A stretch of 64,000 nt of DNA from Gnetum montanum. Lineage: Eukaryota; Streptophyta; Gnetopsida; Gnetales; Gnetaceae. The notes beneath the pieces are model-generated. The model was not told the origin of the DNA and did not search any database. It saw nothing but the letters and a program-made list of their open reading frames with translations. The translations under genes were made by a program, and so were the position numbers. Every line of letters begins with the position of its first letter. Positions within the stretch are counted from its first letter, which is position 1. Shown here piece by piece: positions 21,401-31,899 of the stretch. The DNA lies in NCBI GenBank assembly GCA_015680685.1, contig MNCI01007793.1, forward strand, positions 1-64,000, in the 5' to 3' direction.

Positions 21401-23154
21401 CATTGATCCATAGTAAGAAAAATTTCTAGTTCTACAATTTCTAGCTTTTATGTCATAGTTTTTGATAATCAAAACAATAACCTTGAAAGAAACTAGTTAT
21501 CATTCTTGGATCATACCTGATAATTAGAATTCTTGGAGTAGGACAAATCCCCTTATCTATTTGAAAGTTGACTATTGGTAATTATGGAGGCTATGTTTAG
21601 ACATTTATTTTTTGAACTAATGCTTTTAATGAAGAAAGTCTCTTTGAAGATCCAACTATATAGCTAAGGCCCCTCTTGTCACCACTTGGTTGTCCATTAT
21701 TGATAATGTTCTTGAACTATTCTAATCTACAAGTAAACTTGCTAAATAAATAAGATATTACTTGAGCAACCTTGCTTGTCATATCCTTTTTCAGCAATAG
21801 CTCTTCATCTTTTAGCTTTAAATGCTCTTGTTTACTTAATTCCAAATTCATCTTGTAGCTATTTACTTCTTGCTCTTTCTCTTTTAAAAGTTTGTTTAAT
21901 TTTTGATTAACTTTGAACACCATCTCCAATTTATCCATTAGTAATTCTAGATCAATATGCTTTACTTCTTCATATTTAGTTTTAGCTATGTTTGATGGAT
22001 TTAGTTCATCTTCATCTTCACTTGAACTTGTAGTCTTAGTAGTACTAGAAGTTCCTTGCTCATTTTGTTTAGTAGATATAAAGCTCTAAAAATCATCATC
22101 AGAGTCATTATCATTAATCATAGCTATAAAGAAAAATAGATCTTGTATGAAAATATCACTATCATTAGTTATTATATTAGTATGAGAAAAATGAGCAAAA
22201 GAGCTTTCTTCAATATCCTTGTTTCCTATGTTAATCTTTAAGTATTCTAATTGGTTTTTTATTTCAGCTAACTAAACTTTTAACCTATCAAACCTATATT
22301 GAGTATTCTTTAGTTTGAATCTGATCACCTACTTTTTCTGATTTTCTTTATCTTTCTTCTTCCTTGGGCACTCAGCTATCATATGACCTATTTGACCACA
22401 ATAATAACAAGAGAAATATTTTGTTAGTTTCTTACCAATTTTTAATTTCTTAAGTCTCCTAGGCTTTCTACCAAGATTTTCAATCTCCTTATCACAGTGT
22501 GAAACTAATGTTGATCATTCCTCTTTTTGTTCAAATTTCTCAACTTTAGCTCTAAATGCAACCTAGTCTTGGCTATTAGACGAATGTGTTTTTTTTTCTA
22601 ATCTCAAAGACTAAGAGAATGCTCTAGAGCTCAACCACTATAACATTGGAGAGATATTTTACCACTTCTATTGAAGAGACTTTAGGTTTAAATCTTCTAG
22701 GTAGAATAGATAGGATCTTTTGGGAAGTTATGTTTGTTAATTTTGCTTTACCAAGCATATTCATTTCACAAACAATATCATCTACATAGCTAAAGAATTC
22801 ATTGACATTCTCATTTTCTTCCATCCTCAAGGTATTGAAATGTTCTTTTAAGGTTATTAGCTCATACTTCTTTACATTATCATTACCCTCATAAATAGCT
22901 TAAAGATGTTCCCACATTTCTTTAGCTAATGGAAGATGCATAATCTTCATGCATACTACTCTATCTAAGCCTCACATCAAAGTATTCATAGCTCGAGCAT
23001 CATGTATTGCATTCATTTTTCCTCTATTCATTGCCTTCCATATATAAACCCCATGAGCCAATAGGTATGTCCTCATTTTAAACTTCCAAAGAGGATAATC
23101 TGAATAATCAAATCATGGAGCTTTATTGGATGAGAATTGTTGATTTTGTGCCAT
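21400..23154 (-). pseudogene. Copia1 gag with intact CCHC knuckle and coiled coil
   Basis: Gag forms the particle and binds RNA. The start is chosen at the ATG at 23154-23152, 46 bp after the primer site; it begins MAQNQQFSSNKAP then a FDYSDYPLWKFKMRTYLLAH block (the family's 'F.G.NY..WK..M...L'). The frame 22830-22624 matches UBN2-type gag (NEFFSYVDDIVCEMNMLGKA...ILSILPRRFKPKVSSIE). An intact zinc knuckle, CYYCGQIGHMIAEC (CX2CX4HX4C), is at about 22.42-22.37 kb. The frame 21938-21717 is a coiled coil, followed by QPSGDKRGLSYI, which resembles the 'SGDK.GLGY' box of Sirevirus gag-pol. Stops mostly replace Gln or Trp. Confidence 0.88.
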
Positions 23155-23200
23155 AGATAATAAATATTAGCAACACAAAATTTTAGGTCTAATTATGTTG

Positions 23201-23218
23201 ACCAAGCTTTGTTACCAA
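23201..23218 (-). promoter_or_regulatory. Copia1 primer binding site (initiator tRNA-Met type)
   Basis: On the minus strand this reads TTGGTAACAAAGCTTGGT, two changes away from the usual copia site TGGTATCAGAGC complementary to the 3' end of initiator tRNA-Met. It directly follows the 5' LTR end and fixes that boundary. Confidence 0.85.
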
Positions 23219-23219
23219 T

Positions 23220-25184
23220 TATTATTTTCTAGATGTAGCTGAAGGCACAAAGAGTGGGGGTGAATCAAGTCCTTATGCAAAATATCAACTTAAATGGAGA
23301 CTAACAGAAGATAGAGGAAAACCTTAAATTAGCTTAATACCCAAAAATAGAAAACTTCTACAGAAAGAAAAAGAAGAAGAGAAAATAGACACCAAGTTTT
23401 GAAATTGGTTTAGCTGCTACATTTGCCAACCTACATTCATCATAAAACTCTTCCTACATCCTAGGAAGGAGAGTAATTTTATTAATCAAAACAAAAATTA
23501 CAAGGCTTATTTTACAATTCCAAACTAAGCATAAGACCAAGCTCACAATCACATAAGAAAGAACTCTCATAGCATAGTGGAAGAGGAAAATTGTACCTTG
23601 TTCCACATAGAGACTTGAACTTTTTAAGCCTTCAACCACAAGATAAAATAGATCTTGTTCATAGAAGATATAGAGAAAGAGAGAGAGAGAGAGAAGATAT
23701 TCTAGTTTAGGTGGAAAAAGCTCCAAAAGTAGAATATAGAGTAGAGCATGACTTCTTCAATTTATAGCCATTACTCTTACTAGTCATTTTTCAACTGTTC
23801 ATTCAACCAAATCTATTTCATAAAGGAAGCATGTAAGGAAGGGAGCTCTACCTATTGTCAATCCATTGTAGTAGCTAGAGGAGAAACTACCTTATCCATT
23901 TAAGCATCCATTACTACTTCTATCTTAAGCTTTAGATGTACATTTAAAGCTAAGTAGGGAGGAATAAATTAGTCATTTCATTCTCACACAAATAGCTTCT
24001 CCTACAAAAATCACAAACATAGATAATAATGGCTCTTTAGCTTTAACAACTCCTCTGTTCTCATCAATGGAGTTTGGCTTGAATAGTTCTAGCTCATTTG
24101 AATTAATATACCTAGCCTCTTTTAATATAAGCTTATGTACCTTCAATGTGGCTCATTAGGATTCAAGCCCTGGTTCGCATCCTTCATGGCTTGAATTAAA
24201 GCAATATTGAGCTCCTAATAGAATATCAAGTTTTTATATTTATCAACTATTTGTAAGAATCCATTTGTATGCCAATAGGGTTGACATTGTATAGTTTGAG
24301 AGGTTTGCATCATTTTTCAAAGCGTACATGGAAGAGTGCTCTTGTAAGGTTTAAAAATTCTATGAGCTATTTTTACTTCGGTTCCTTTTCCGTCAAGCTT
24401 ACATGGAAAATTGATTTTGTAAGAAAGAAATAAAAAAACTACTTTAAGAATAAATTTTACGAAGCACTATTCTTCCTAAGCTGACATGGAAGAGTTTCTT
24501 TGTGAGGTAGAAAATTGGCTCTACAAGAAAATCCATGATGCACCTTTTACTTCGAGCTTACGTGGCAAAGTGCTTTGGTAAGGTAAAAATCTAGTTTTAT
24601 GATAAGATTCTAGAAATCCATTTTAAAAGCTAAGCTAACATGCTATAGTAAGATGAGCTTATCTTTGTAGAGCCAAAACTGCCTATATGTGTTTGCTCTA
24701 CAAGCTAAGTTGGATAACAAAGTGTAAAGTGCATGTGCTAAAAGCTATTTATTAACCATGGTCCCACCAAACTCTATCAAAGAAGCACTAACCTAGTGAG
24801 CTCTTTTACAACTCCTTGTAGAGCTAAAAATGATCTACAAGCTAGTCTTATATGCTAAGTTGAAAAACAATTACACACATACTCTTCATTACTCTTAGTT
24901 CTTCTCAAGCTAGAAAAAAAATAATCTATCTATGTAAAAAACAAAGAGCTGTGTGAGGAAGAATTTTTGCACACATGCTCAAGAGATATATATTGAATCT
25001 AGATCCTATAATCGTATCAATAGTTAAAAATAATTCAAGCTATGGGGACATGTTGAGTTGGTAGGACAAGAAGAGCTCTAAACATATGATTCTTTGTGAA
25101 AATACATCAAAGGTCATGAGCTCAAATCCATGAAAGTGAAAAGCTCTAAAAACCAAAATAACCAAGCTCAAAACATACACAACA
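23220..25184 (-). repeat. Copia1 5' LTR
   Basis: It is colinear with 14917-16869 along its length (1965 bp), including the A-rich start, the tandem units from 24320 and the final TCTAGAAAATAATA. The terminal CA has decayed to TA. It starts with TGTTGTGTATG directly after the last readable P450 codons. A (GA)n run at 23671-23694 is longer than in the 3' LTR and has expanded since insertion. Confidence 0.85.
24320..24630. repeat. Tandem 75-84-bp units in the Copia1 5' LTR
   Basis: Units open near 24320, 24395, 24478 and 24554 with ACATGGAAGAGTGCT-like lines and match the array in the 3' LTR unit by unit. Confidence 0.75.
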
Positions 25185-25745
25185 TAAAAACTTGAGCTTT
25201 GGCATAACCTAGAGAGGATTTTTGCTCAATATATGTCTTGGTCCCTTCTTTATATCAAGATCAATATGGCTTCCACTTAAACATATGGAACATCCTTGCA
25301 AGGGCCTTCAAAAGATTGTAAAGAGTCATAGGAATGCTTGGAAAAATCTCCTATCAATCCCAAATGGAAGACTTATGAAATTAGATGATTAACACAAGTC
25401 CACAATTTTTTTTTCATCATTCATGAATCTATATAACCTAAATTGCTCAAGATTATCCCACATAGCAGGGTCTTTGTGCATGTCCTAGTTATTGACCATC
25501 AACATAGTGCCTTTTAGCAAAGTGGTCCAATCCTAGGGGAACTAAAAGATACAATTTCATGAATTTCTTCAATACAAAAAGAAGGTATTTTAGTTGTAGG
25601 ATATCACCTTCCTAGACTTGACAATGTATTCCCATAATGTGATCATGCTCTTGCTACATCCACTGAATGCATGAAGAGTGCTTCAGTAACATCATTGTGG
25701 CCTATTCAAGAGTTGACTCTAATGTCTCCATGATATCCATAACAT
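25185..25745 (-). pseudogene. Cytochrome P450 pseudogene, C-terminal half (plant A-type)
   Basis: This is the only host-gene relic I can identify. P450s are ER-bound haem monooxygenases. In order on the minus strand: an I-helix-side stretch (LESTLE, stop, ATMMLLKH; family 'GG.ESTS.TIEWA...LLKHP', about 25.71-25.68 kb); EGDILQLKYLLFVLKKFMKL (family 'E.DI.QLKYLQ.V.KE..RL', K-helix with ExxR lost); LYLLVPLGL; then GTMLMVNN, stop, DMHKDPAMWDN (family 'GT.LMVN.WAIHRDP..W'); EQFRLYRFM ('F.PERF'); LPFGIDRRFFQAF at about 25.36 kb (family 'LPFG.GRR.CPG.', haem Cys gone); ALARMFHMFKWKP; and IDLDIKKGPRH near the end. Frameshifts and stops are frequent. Copia1 abuts the final codons and an Athila-like LTR lies 430 bp upstream. 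Confidence 0.85.
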
Positions 25746-26177
25746 ATCTTTCATTAGATATAGAAAGTAAAGTAGCAAAGTATAATAACATGGGAAAAAG
25801 AACAAAGAAACTTACTTTAAAGTTCACATTTCTTAATATTAGTATGAACCCAAAAGATACTTCTTTTAAAAATACCTGAAAATATTAAGATACTTTATGG
25901 TGTTTCAAAGAAAAACTTTTATTAAGATAGAGAAGCAAGACAAGATAGGAAAGGAGGTAACTTATCACATAAATTTCAATAAGTAAAGCCACAAATCATA
26001 ACTTGTAAGAAAAATCAATGAATAATAATTACAAAAAAGAAAGGCCTTCATGACCTATGGAGTAATAGAAGGATTCTTTTGAGAAAGCTTCATGAAATAG
26101 TTTACAAATTAATCATCACTAAGTGATATCTGCTTAGTGGCTTTTTTTCCATGTTTTGAACTATGTGTTTTGAGCTT
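25746..26177 (-). other. Probable P450 intron and flank
   Basis: Upstream of the readable P450 exon the DNA loses coding character. A plausible acceptor (TAATGAAAG before ATATGTTATGG, minus strand, near 25750) fits the usual A-type P450 intron just before the I-helix exon. The first exon was not found; an LTR starts at 26178. The plus-strand frame at 25667-25879 is chance. Confidence 0.4.
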
Positions 26178-27147
26178 TGGTGAGTGGTGAAGGTACCCAT
26201 ATGCTCAAACATATGAATCATGAAGTGTTCACACATGATCTTCTTGAATTCCATGGACTCTATGTCTTTTAGTACACTAGCTATCTAGGAAGTGAACTCT
26301 GCCCTAATGGTTATTCGTTATCTTCCCAATTACACTTGTGATGTACAAAGGTATGGTTAAGTGTAATTGAGGCATATGATTTTTATTATTTTATGGTTTA
26401 TGTTCCTTGGATCTTAAAGTAGAGAGATGAAGTAATTTAATAACTAATTTAATTTAACTACTTAACTAGTCTCTAACTAGTCCTAACATAAGCATCTAGT
26501 CCCACTTTTCATACATGTCCTGAACCCACATATCCATTGTTAGGTTACCAAGTGCTATGCTATTGGGCGTACCAAGTAATAACACTGCTAGGATTACCAA
26601 GAGAATATGTATTTATTCTTTAAGTGGTTGTACTTATGTCTTTAATCTATTTATCTTAAATAATTAACTAATTTCTTAAATTCTAATTTATCTTAATTTA
26701 CCTTAAATAATTACCTATTTAATGAAAATGATGAATGCATAAATAAATCAGTAGTCCATTTTAAGTGCTACAAGGTTTGATCAAAAGGCTCATTTTTATT
26801 GCCATACACACTAGTATGGTTCAAGTACAATAGTGTTCAAATAAAAATCTATACACTTTCTAACTCTTGTTGCGAGCACTCAGAGAAATATTCTAACTTT
26901 CAAATGGAAAAATTATAAGAGCTTACTACAACCATGACTTCCTATCTCCATAAACATGGCTATGAGCTCGTATTTATAGTTTTTATTATAGGAATACATT
27001 GATGGGGACTTGTAGATGTAGTGAATGCTATGTCAATGTGACCCTATTGATGAGGCAACATCACATAAACAGGGCCCTATTGATGGAGGCCCATCGACAA
27101 GGCCACATCAACAAGAGTCCATTAATTTGACACTTTCATGTTCATCA
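26178..27147 (-). repeat. Athila-like LTR, copy A1 (3' LTR)
   Basis: The LTR family is defined by comparing four copies. In element direction each starts TGATGA (or a variant) right after a GGGGGTA polypurine tract and ends in a TCATCA-like hexamer, which is the inverse of the start. Shared internal lines include a CTAGGATTACCAAG line and a run of CTAACTAGTCCTAACAT. TATA box ACTATAAATA at 26971-26980 (minus), leaving a U3 of about 167 bp. In this copy U3 holds a twice-repeated CCCTATTGATGRAGGC word. The lower end (TGGTGAG at 26178) lies in the P450 flank. Confidence 0.8.
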
Positions 27148-27157
27148 TACCCCCATG
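27148..27157 (-). promoter_or_regulatory. Polypurine tract, copy A1
   Basis: CATGGGGGTA on the minus strand, directly before the LTR start. It primes plus-strand DNA synthesis. The same tract precedes copies A2 and A3, and AGGGGCA precedes A4. Confidence 0.8.
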
Positions 27158-27349
27158 ACTAAATGAAAACTCATCCTCAAGATCCTTTACAAAATTGGGA
27201 AGGTATGGGATTATTAACTTACTCTTAACATAACAAACTAATATGACAAAACTAAATTCCCAAGTGTACAAATCAACAAATTACAAAAATTGTGGCTGTC
27301 ATGATACGAAATTGAATACCATGACATAACTACACAAAAATAGATAGAA

Positions 27350-29950
27350 CATCCTCATATGGCATGAAGATGATGGAGAAGATCAAACAATCCCAAGTGG
27401 TGGAGGCTCTTGGGGTTTTGAAGGACCTTTGCTAGCTTTGGGTACATGTGGTGGCTAAGGCCACTGTGGTTGTCCTACTACAACTACAAGCTCTAGTGAA
27501 ATGTGAAAGGCATCTAGTAATGCCTTTATCTTCTCCTCCTTACTCTAGGGATCATTCATAGTACATGAAACATCACCAATGTGGGTTGGAATGGGGATAT
27601 CCCATGGATAGGGCATTATCAGGAACATCTCCTTTATGTCGATAAACTATGCAACAAACTATTTGCATTTGACATCAAATGTCCTAACTTCATTTTGTAG
27701 CTCCCAGTAGTCATTCATTCTTTTAGCTAGGTTCTTAAAAAAAGATCTTTGATAATTGTATTTTCCCTTAAGAACTTTGAGTTCAATGTTTGCCACAGTA
27801 AGCTTTTGCTTGATGTCTTTGTGATGCTTAAACTTGGCCTCATAAAACAAGTACAAGTTGGCTACCTATTTCTCCAATTTTGACCATGGTCATTCGATAG
27901 TCAACATGGACATACTTGCGTATTGGAGATTTGCAAGCTCCATATATTATATCATCTTCTCAATTTGCAACTCCTTCATGTAGATTTATGCCTTGTTGTA
28001 AGCATCTATTCCATTAATGGTAGGTTGCCAAACTTCTCTTCCTTGCTAGAGTTGCTGGAGGGCTTCATTTAATTTTGGCTTCACCAACTGGATGTGTTTT
28101 TTATTTACTTCTTTTTGTAGACTAACCTGCTCTCTATAATGATCTTTGACTCTCTCAAATTTAAGAGCCTCCAATTTCTAGGTGGCTATCTCAATTATAG
28201 TTTTCTAGCAAAGGGCACAAACCTCCTCCATGGAGAGGTTTCTATTTTCTACTACCAATCTTTGTAGTTCTATGTCTTCTCTAGATAGTTGCTCCTACTA
28301 TTGATGGATGAAGTCAATTAATTATTGACTATGCTCATCAACATTCCATAGGTGATGGTTCTCTATGGTCAATTATACATTCTTATAGTGGATCTAATCC
28401 AAGGCCTTCAAAATTTTGTGTTGTGTGGTTTCTACTAAGGATCAATAAAACACCACCATATTATTTTGATTTTAAGGATCAACCCTTTTCAATCTAGTAT
28501 GATACTATTCAATAGATTCATCTCTTGTCAATGCTAGGTTGAGAAATATAGGGTTAGCAATTTGGGCTCTTAATTTGACAACTTCAATAGCCAAGTGTTT
28601 GTTCAACTCCTTAGCTATTTCGAGTTGCCCCTCCAAGATGATGTTCTTGCCCCTTGCCTCTAGCAACTTTGATTAGGTTGCAATAATATTATTCAAAAGA
28701 TCAAAAACATCCAGAAGTGGTTGCCTAATTTCCACTAGTTAGTACAACAATTCTTCATGCTGTGCTTCATTTATTCTACTTCCTATAATTCCTATAGACA
28801 CCTACACATCCTTGAGTGTTTCGTTGCATTTATTCTACTACTTACTGCTAGGATTCAACATTGTGGGAAACTATGCTCTTTGGGTTGAGGAAATAGATCC
28901 ACCTCTATCCATCAAGGTGATTGTTTAGGCCACCTCATTTAGATGAGTCATTGCTAATTTGTACATAGATGGGTCCCTGCCACTCATGCTTGCTCATTGC
29001 TCTTGTTCACTCAAGGGTCATTCTTGGTATTCACACAATCATTGGGCTATTGTACTAATGTTTAGCATAGTTTTTTGAGTGGTAGATGGTGGTGGTGGTT
29101 GCTACTCTTCTTGAATGATAGTTGTAGGCATCTTGTCTTTCATCATCTTTGCCCAACTAGTGGCTGGAGCATGCCTAACAACATCATTTGTGCAATGGTC
29201 TATTCCTTCCCTATGATAGAGTTTTCTGATAATGCATGGAAAGGGAAGTGCCTTTATTTCACATTCTTCATCATCTCTAGATAGATTAGCTATGGAAGGT
29301 TGACAGGGAATCTCCCACTTAGAGCAATGCATGCTCAAGAAGAAAAGATAATGATTTTACTTGGCCTCACCATGAGATTAAAGTGGAAGGCCATTATCTT
29401 GTCATGCATCCTTTCTATTGATGTGAGTGTGCCAAACTCCTTGAGGTCAACACCATCACACCCATTCTTTCTTGATATTGGGATTTGCCTCCATTGGAAT
29501 CTCAATAAGACGTGCACCTATTTTTGGCAACCTGAGCACTTGAGTAGTAGTTTGCACCAAGTAGGAGATTGAGATGTCCTTAATTTTACCATTGGACTAG
29601 CCTACCTATTATTCCAAAATAGGAATGTCTCTCCATGTACCACTCCTTAGTGGAAATGATGATTGGCCACATGGGAGAGGCCTTTAGTTGGTCCTACACT
29701 TCTCTTGGTGCTTGCTCCAGAAAAGGGCCAAAGTTCAACTCCTAGAGCATCATTTTTTTGGACCCCCCTTGATCTAATCTAATTCAAGTAAGCTTCTATC
29801 AATGTCACCTTAAGATTTTCTTGTTGAGCTAGTGCATCATCCTGATGGGAGTGTTCTATTGCTGCTATTGGTTCTGGAATCTATCAAATAGATTCCACCT
29901 TAGCCTCTTCCCTAAGAGGACCATGGTAAATTGATTATTTTATTAATTAT
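27350..29950 (-). pseudogene. A1 accessory ORF in the envelope-like position (coiled-coil rich, unknown function)
   Basis: About 830 codons, broken by stops and shifts, lie between the element body and its 3' LTR, in the same sense as the element. I do not recognise the protein. Near the N-terminus (about 29.65-29.1 kb) is a globular part with readable runs RMHDKIMAFHFNLMVRPSKI, GRFPVNLP and KTRCLQLSFK. From 28.9 to 27.6 kb it is charged and helical. The last readable frame, 27856-27659, is YLFYEAKFKHHKDIKQKLTV continuing NIELKVLKGKYNYQRS and FFKNLAKRMNDYWELQNEV. Copy A4 (31.9-34.3 kb) encodes the same protein in the same place (EVEFKNNK, NIEHEVLRSKF, NLAKRIKDYHELLNLVKTFD). Athila elements are known to carry an env-like ORF here, but no signal peptide or membrane segment is visible. 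Confidence 0.65.
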
Positions 29951-30440
29951 TTATTATAAATGTCACCAGAGCTTGTTGGAAAGGTTTAACTCTTGTAATT
30001 TGATGTTTAATACTTGACTTCTTAGTTAAATATTTATGGGAGTTAGAATAAATGGAGAAAATTTTGCATAAAAAATCACACTTTTCTAGCCCCCATAATG
30101 AAGAGCTTATCTCCAATAGCTGCAAGGTCAAATAATGAAGTGATTTGGATAAACAATTAGAAAGTTATGGGCTGTGGAATGTTTTGAGCTTTGAAAATTT
30201 GAAAAACTCCCTTGGTGTTTATAAGAAAATGTAAAAACTTCCAAGTGGGGTTACACATATATATAGAATTATTCAGCTATGTTAATAGGGCCTCATATAT
30301 GGGGCCTTGTATATGGGTATGCTTTGCCAACGAGGCCCCATATATGGAGCCTGTAAGGAAAATTTTGAAATTTGAATATCTTAAAAATATAGGGAATTTT
30401 TCAATGAATTTGGGGTCCATGGAATCCTAGAAAAGCTAAG
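29950..30440 (-). repeat. LTR-like promoter segment with a large hairpin
   Basis: A TATA-like CTATATATATG (minus) is at 30256-30266. Just upstream, two 18-bp arms, 30289-30306 and 30344-30361 (GGCCTCATATATGGGGCC and GGCCCCATATATGGAGCC), form a hairpin with a 37-bp loop that itself holds another TATATGGG word. The layout resembles the U3 of the other LTRs here, but no partner LTR was found. Confidence 0.45.
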
Positions 30441-31750
30441 AATATGAAGAAATCATTGAAGAGGATCTTTGAAAGCTCAAAAATTGAAAATTATACATGT
30501 GTTTATTAAATAGAATATGTAAAGGAGAACATGGCTTAATGTAGAAGATAGGTGTATGAAAGATTTTGATTGCAAGAATGCCTAAGAATAATGTGCTTAA
30601 CAAACCCAACCAAGGGATATGCAAGTGAGTCCTCCTCATAGTAGGTACATGCCTTGATTGCCCTTGCATAACCACAACCTAAGGAGTATGTGTGCCCCAT
30701 AGGTGATTAATGGTTGGAGGAAGTTAAGGACCAAAACCTCAAAAGATTCTACCTAATAATTCAAGTACATTAGACCAAGACACCAAATCAATAACATGGA
30801 CACTGGTAGTGAGGTAAATTATAGTCAGTAGAGATGGATGATAAAGAAGATGGAATGGAATTCCAAATTGAGGACATAAGAGGTCCCATATGAAGTTTTA
30901 TGGTTAAAATGACTTGAGAAGATCCATCATTAGTCCACACCAAAACCAACCTCTTTTAGTGACTTCACATCACCACTCCAAGACTAATCCACTCCCTCAA
31001 GACACAAGAGTGCACCCAAAGAACAACCACTATTCCATAAAGAGGAGAAAAGAGAAGAAGGAAGTGAGAGAGGGCCTTAGTTAGAGGGCACCTTTAGGCA
31101 TGGGTAACATGACTTTTTATTCCCATAACCAATGCCTATAGCCCATTTATTTGTCTAAGGGGTGTGCCTTGAATTCCCTCATTCCTTTTTCTCTTTATTA
31201 TTATTATTATTATTATTATTATTTTTCTTTATTTTTGAATGGAAACCACACCATGTAAAGGCTTTATTTGACTTCCTATTATTAAATGACATGGAATAGT
31301 AAGAAGTCTATGAAAACACTCAAGCACCTAAGTAAGTAGAAGAGTACAAAGATTATTGAGTCCCCTTGAAGTACACCCTCTACAAATCTTTGAATCCTTT
31401 ACAATTCCAAAAACTACCAAAGGTCACAAATTTATTAAAAGTTTAGTTAATGAAAGGGACCTCAAATTTCCAAAAAGAAGAAGAAGAAAAACCATAGAGT
31501 TTGTGAATGAATGGGTGTCATGAACTCACTACCTATTCCATGAAAAAGAAACCATGACTTAGCCATCAATACAAAACTTCAAAAATAGAAACTAGACATT
31601 ACCAAATAAAACATGAAGCATAAACCACCATTAGCAATAGCAACCACAATAGCTCCAAGAGTAAGCAATTGAACCAACCCATATGATGGGACCTCTTCCA
31701 GAGGAGCACGAAGTGGAATTTTTCTAATAAATGTTCATAGTAGAAATAGG
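30440..31750 (-). repeat. Shared non-coding block S, copy in A1
   Basis: A block of about 1.1-1.3 kb recurs at 40.6-41.7 kb, 48.05-49.1 kb and, partly, 60.2-60.7 kb. Shared lines include ATATGCAAGTGRGTCCTCC, a GGGCCTTAGTTAGAGG line, AGTGACTTCACAT and a CCCCTTGAAGTCACACCCT line. In A2 and A3 it lies between integrase and the 3' polypurine tract. No conserved reading frame is apparent, so it is probably an untranslated or spacer part of the Athila-like family. Confidence 0.7.
31194..31223. repeat. (TTA)n microsatellite
   Basis: Nine or so ATT/TTA units in a row. It lies inside block S, where A2 and A3 have only a short T-rich run, so it expanded in this copy. Confidence 0.95.
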
Positions 31751-31899
31751 CTTGTCTAGGTGAGACAAAGCTCCTAGGCCAAGGTCAAACCTTGAATTTA
31801 CTCTCACAAATGACTGTGTAAAGATGATATGGTTCAAGGAGATTCAAAGTTTTGTTCTTTAAGAATTGAACTTTGGACCCTTCTTGGAGTTAGCATCTA

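Noticed and set aside
29075-29572. Overlapping open frames on both strands
   Set aside because: The minus strand matches the accessory ORF of A4; the plus-strand frames have no match and are shadows.
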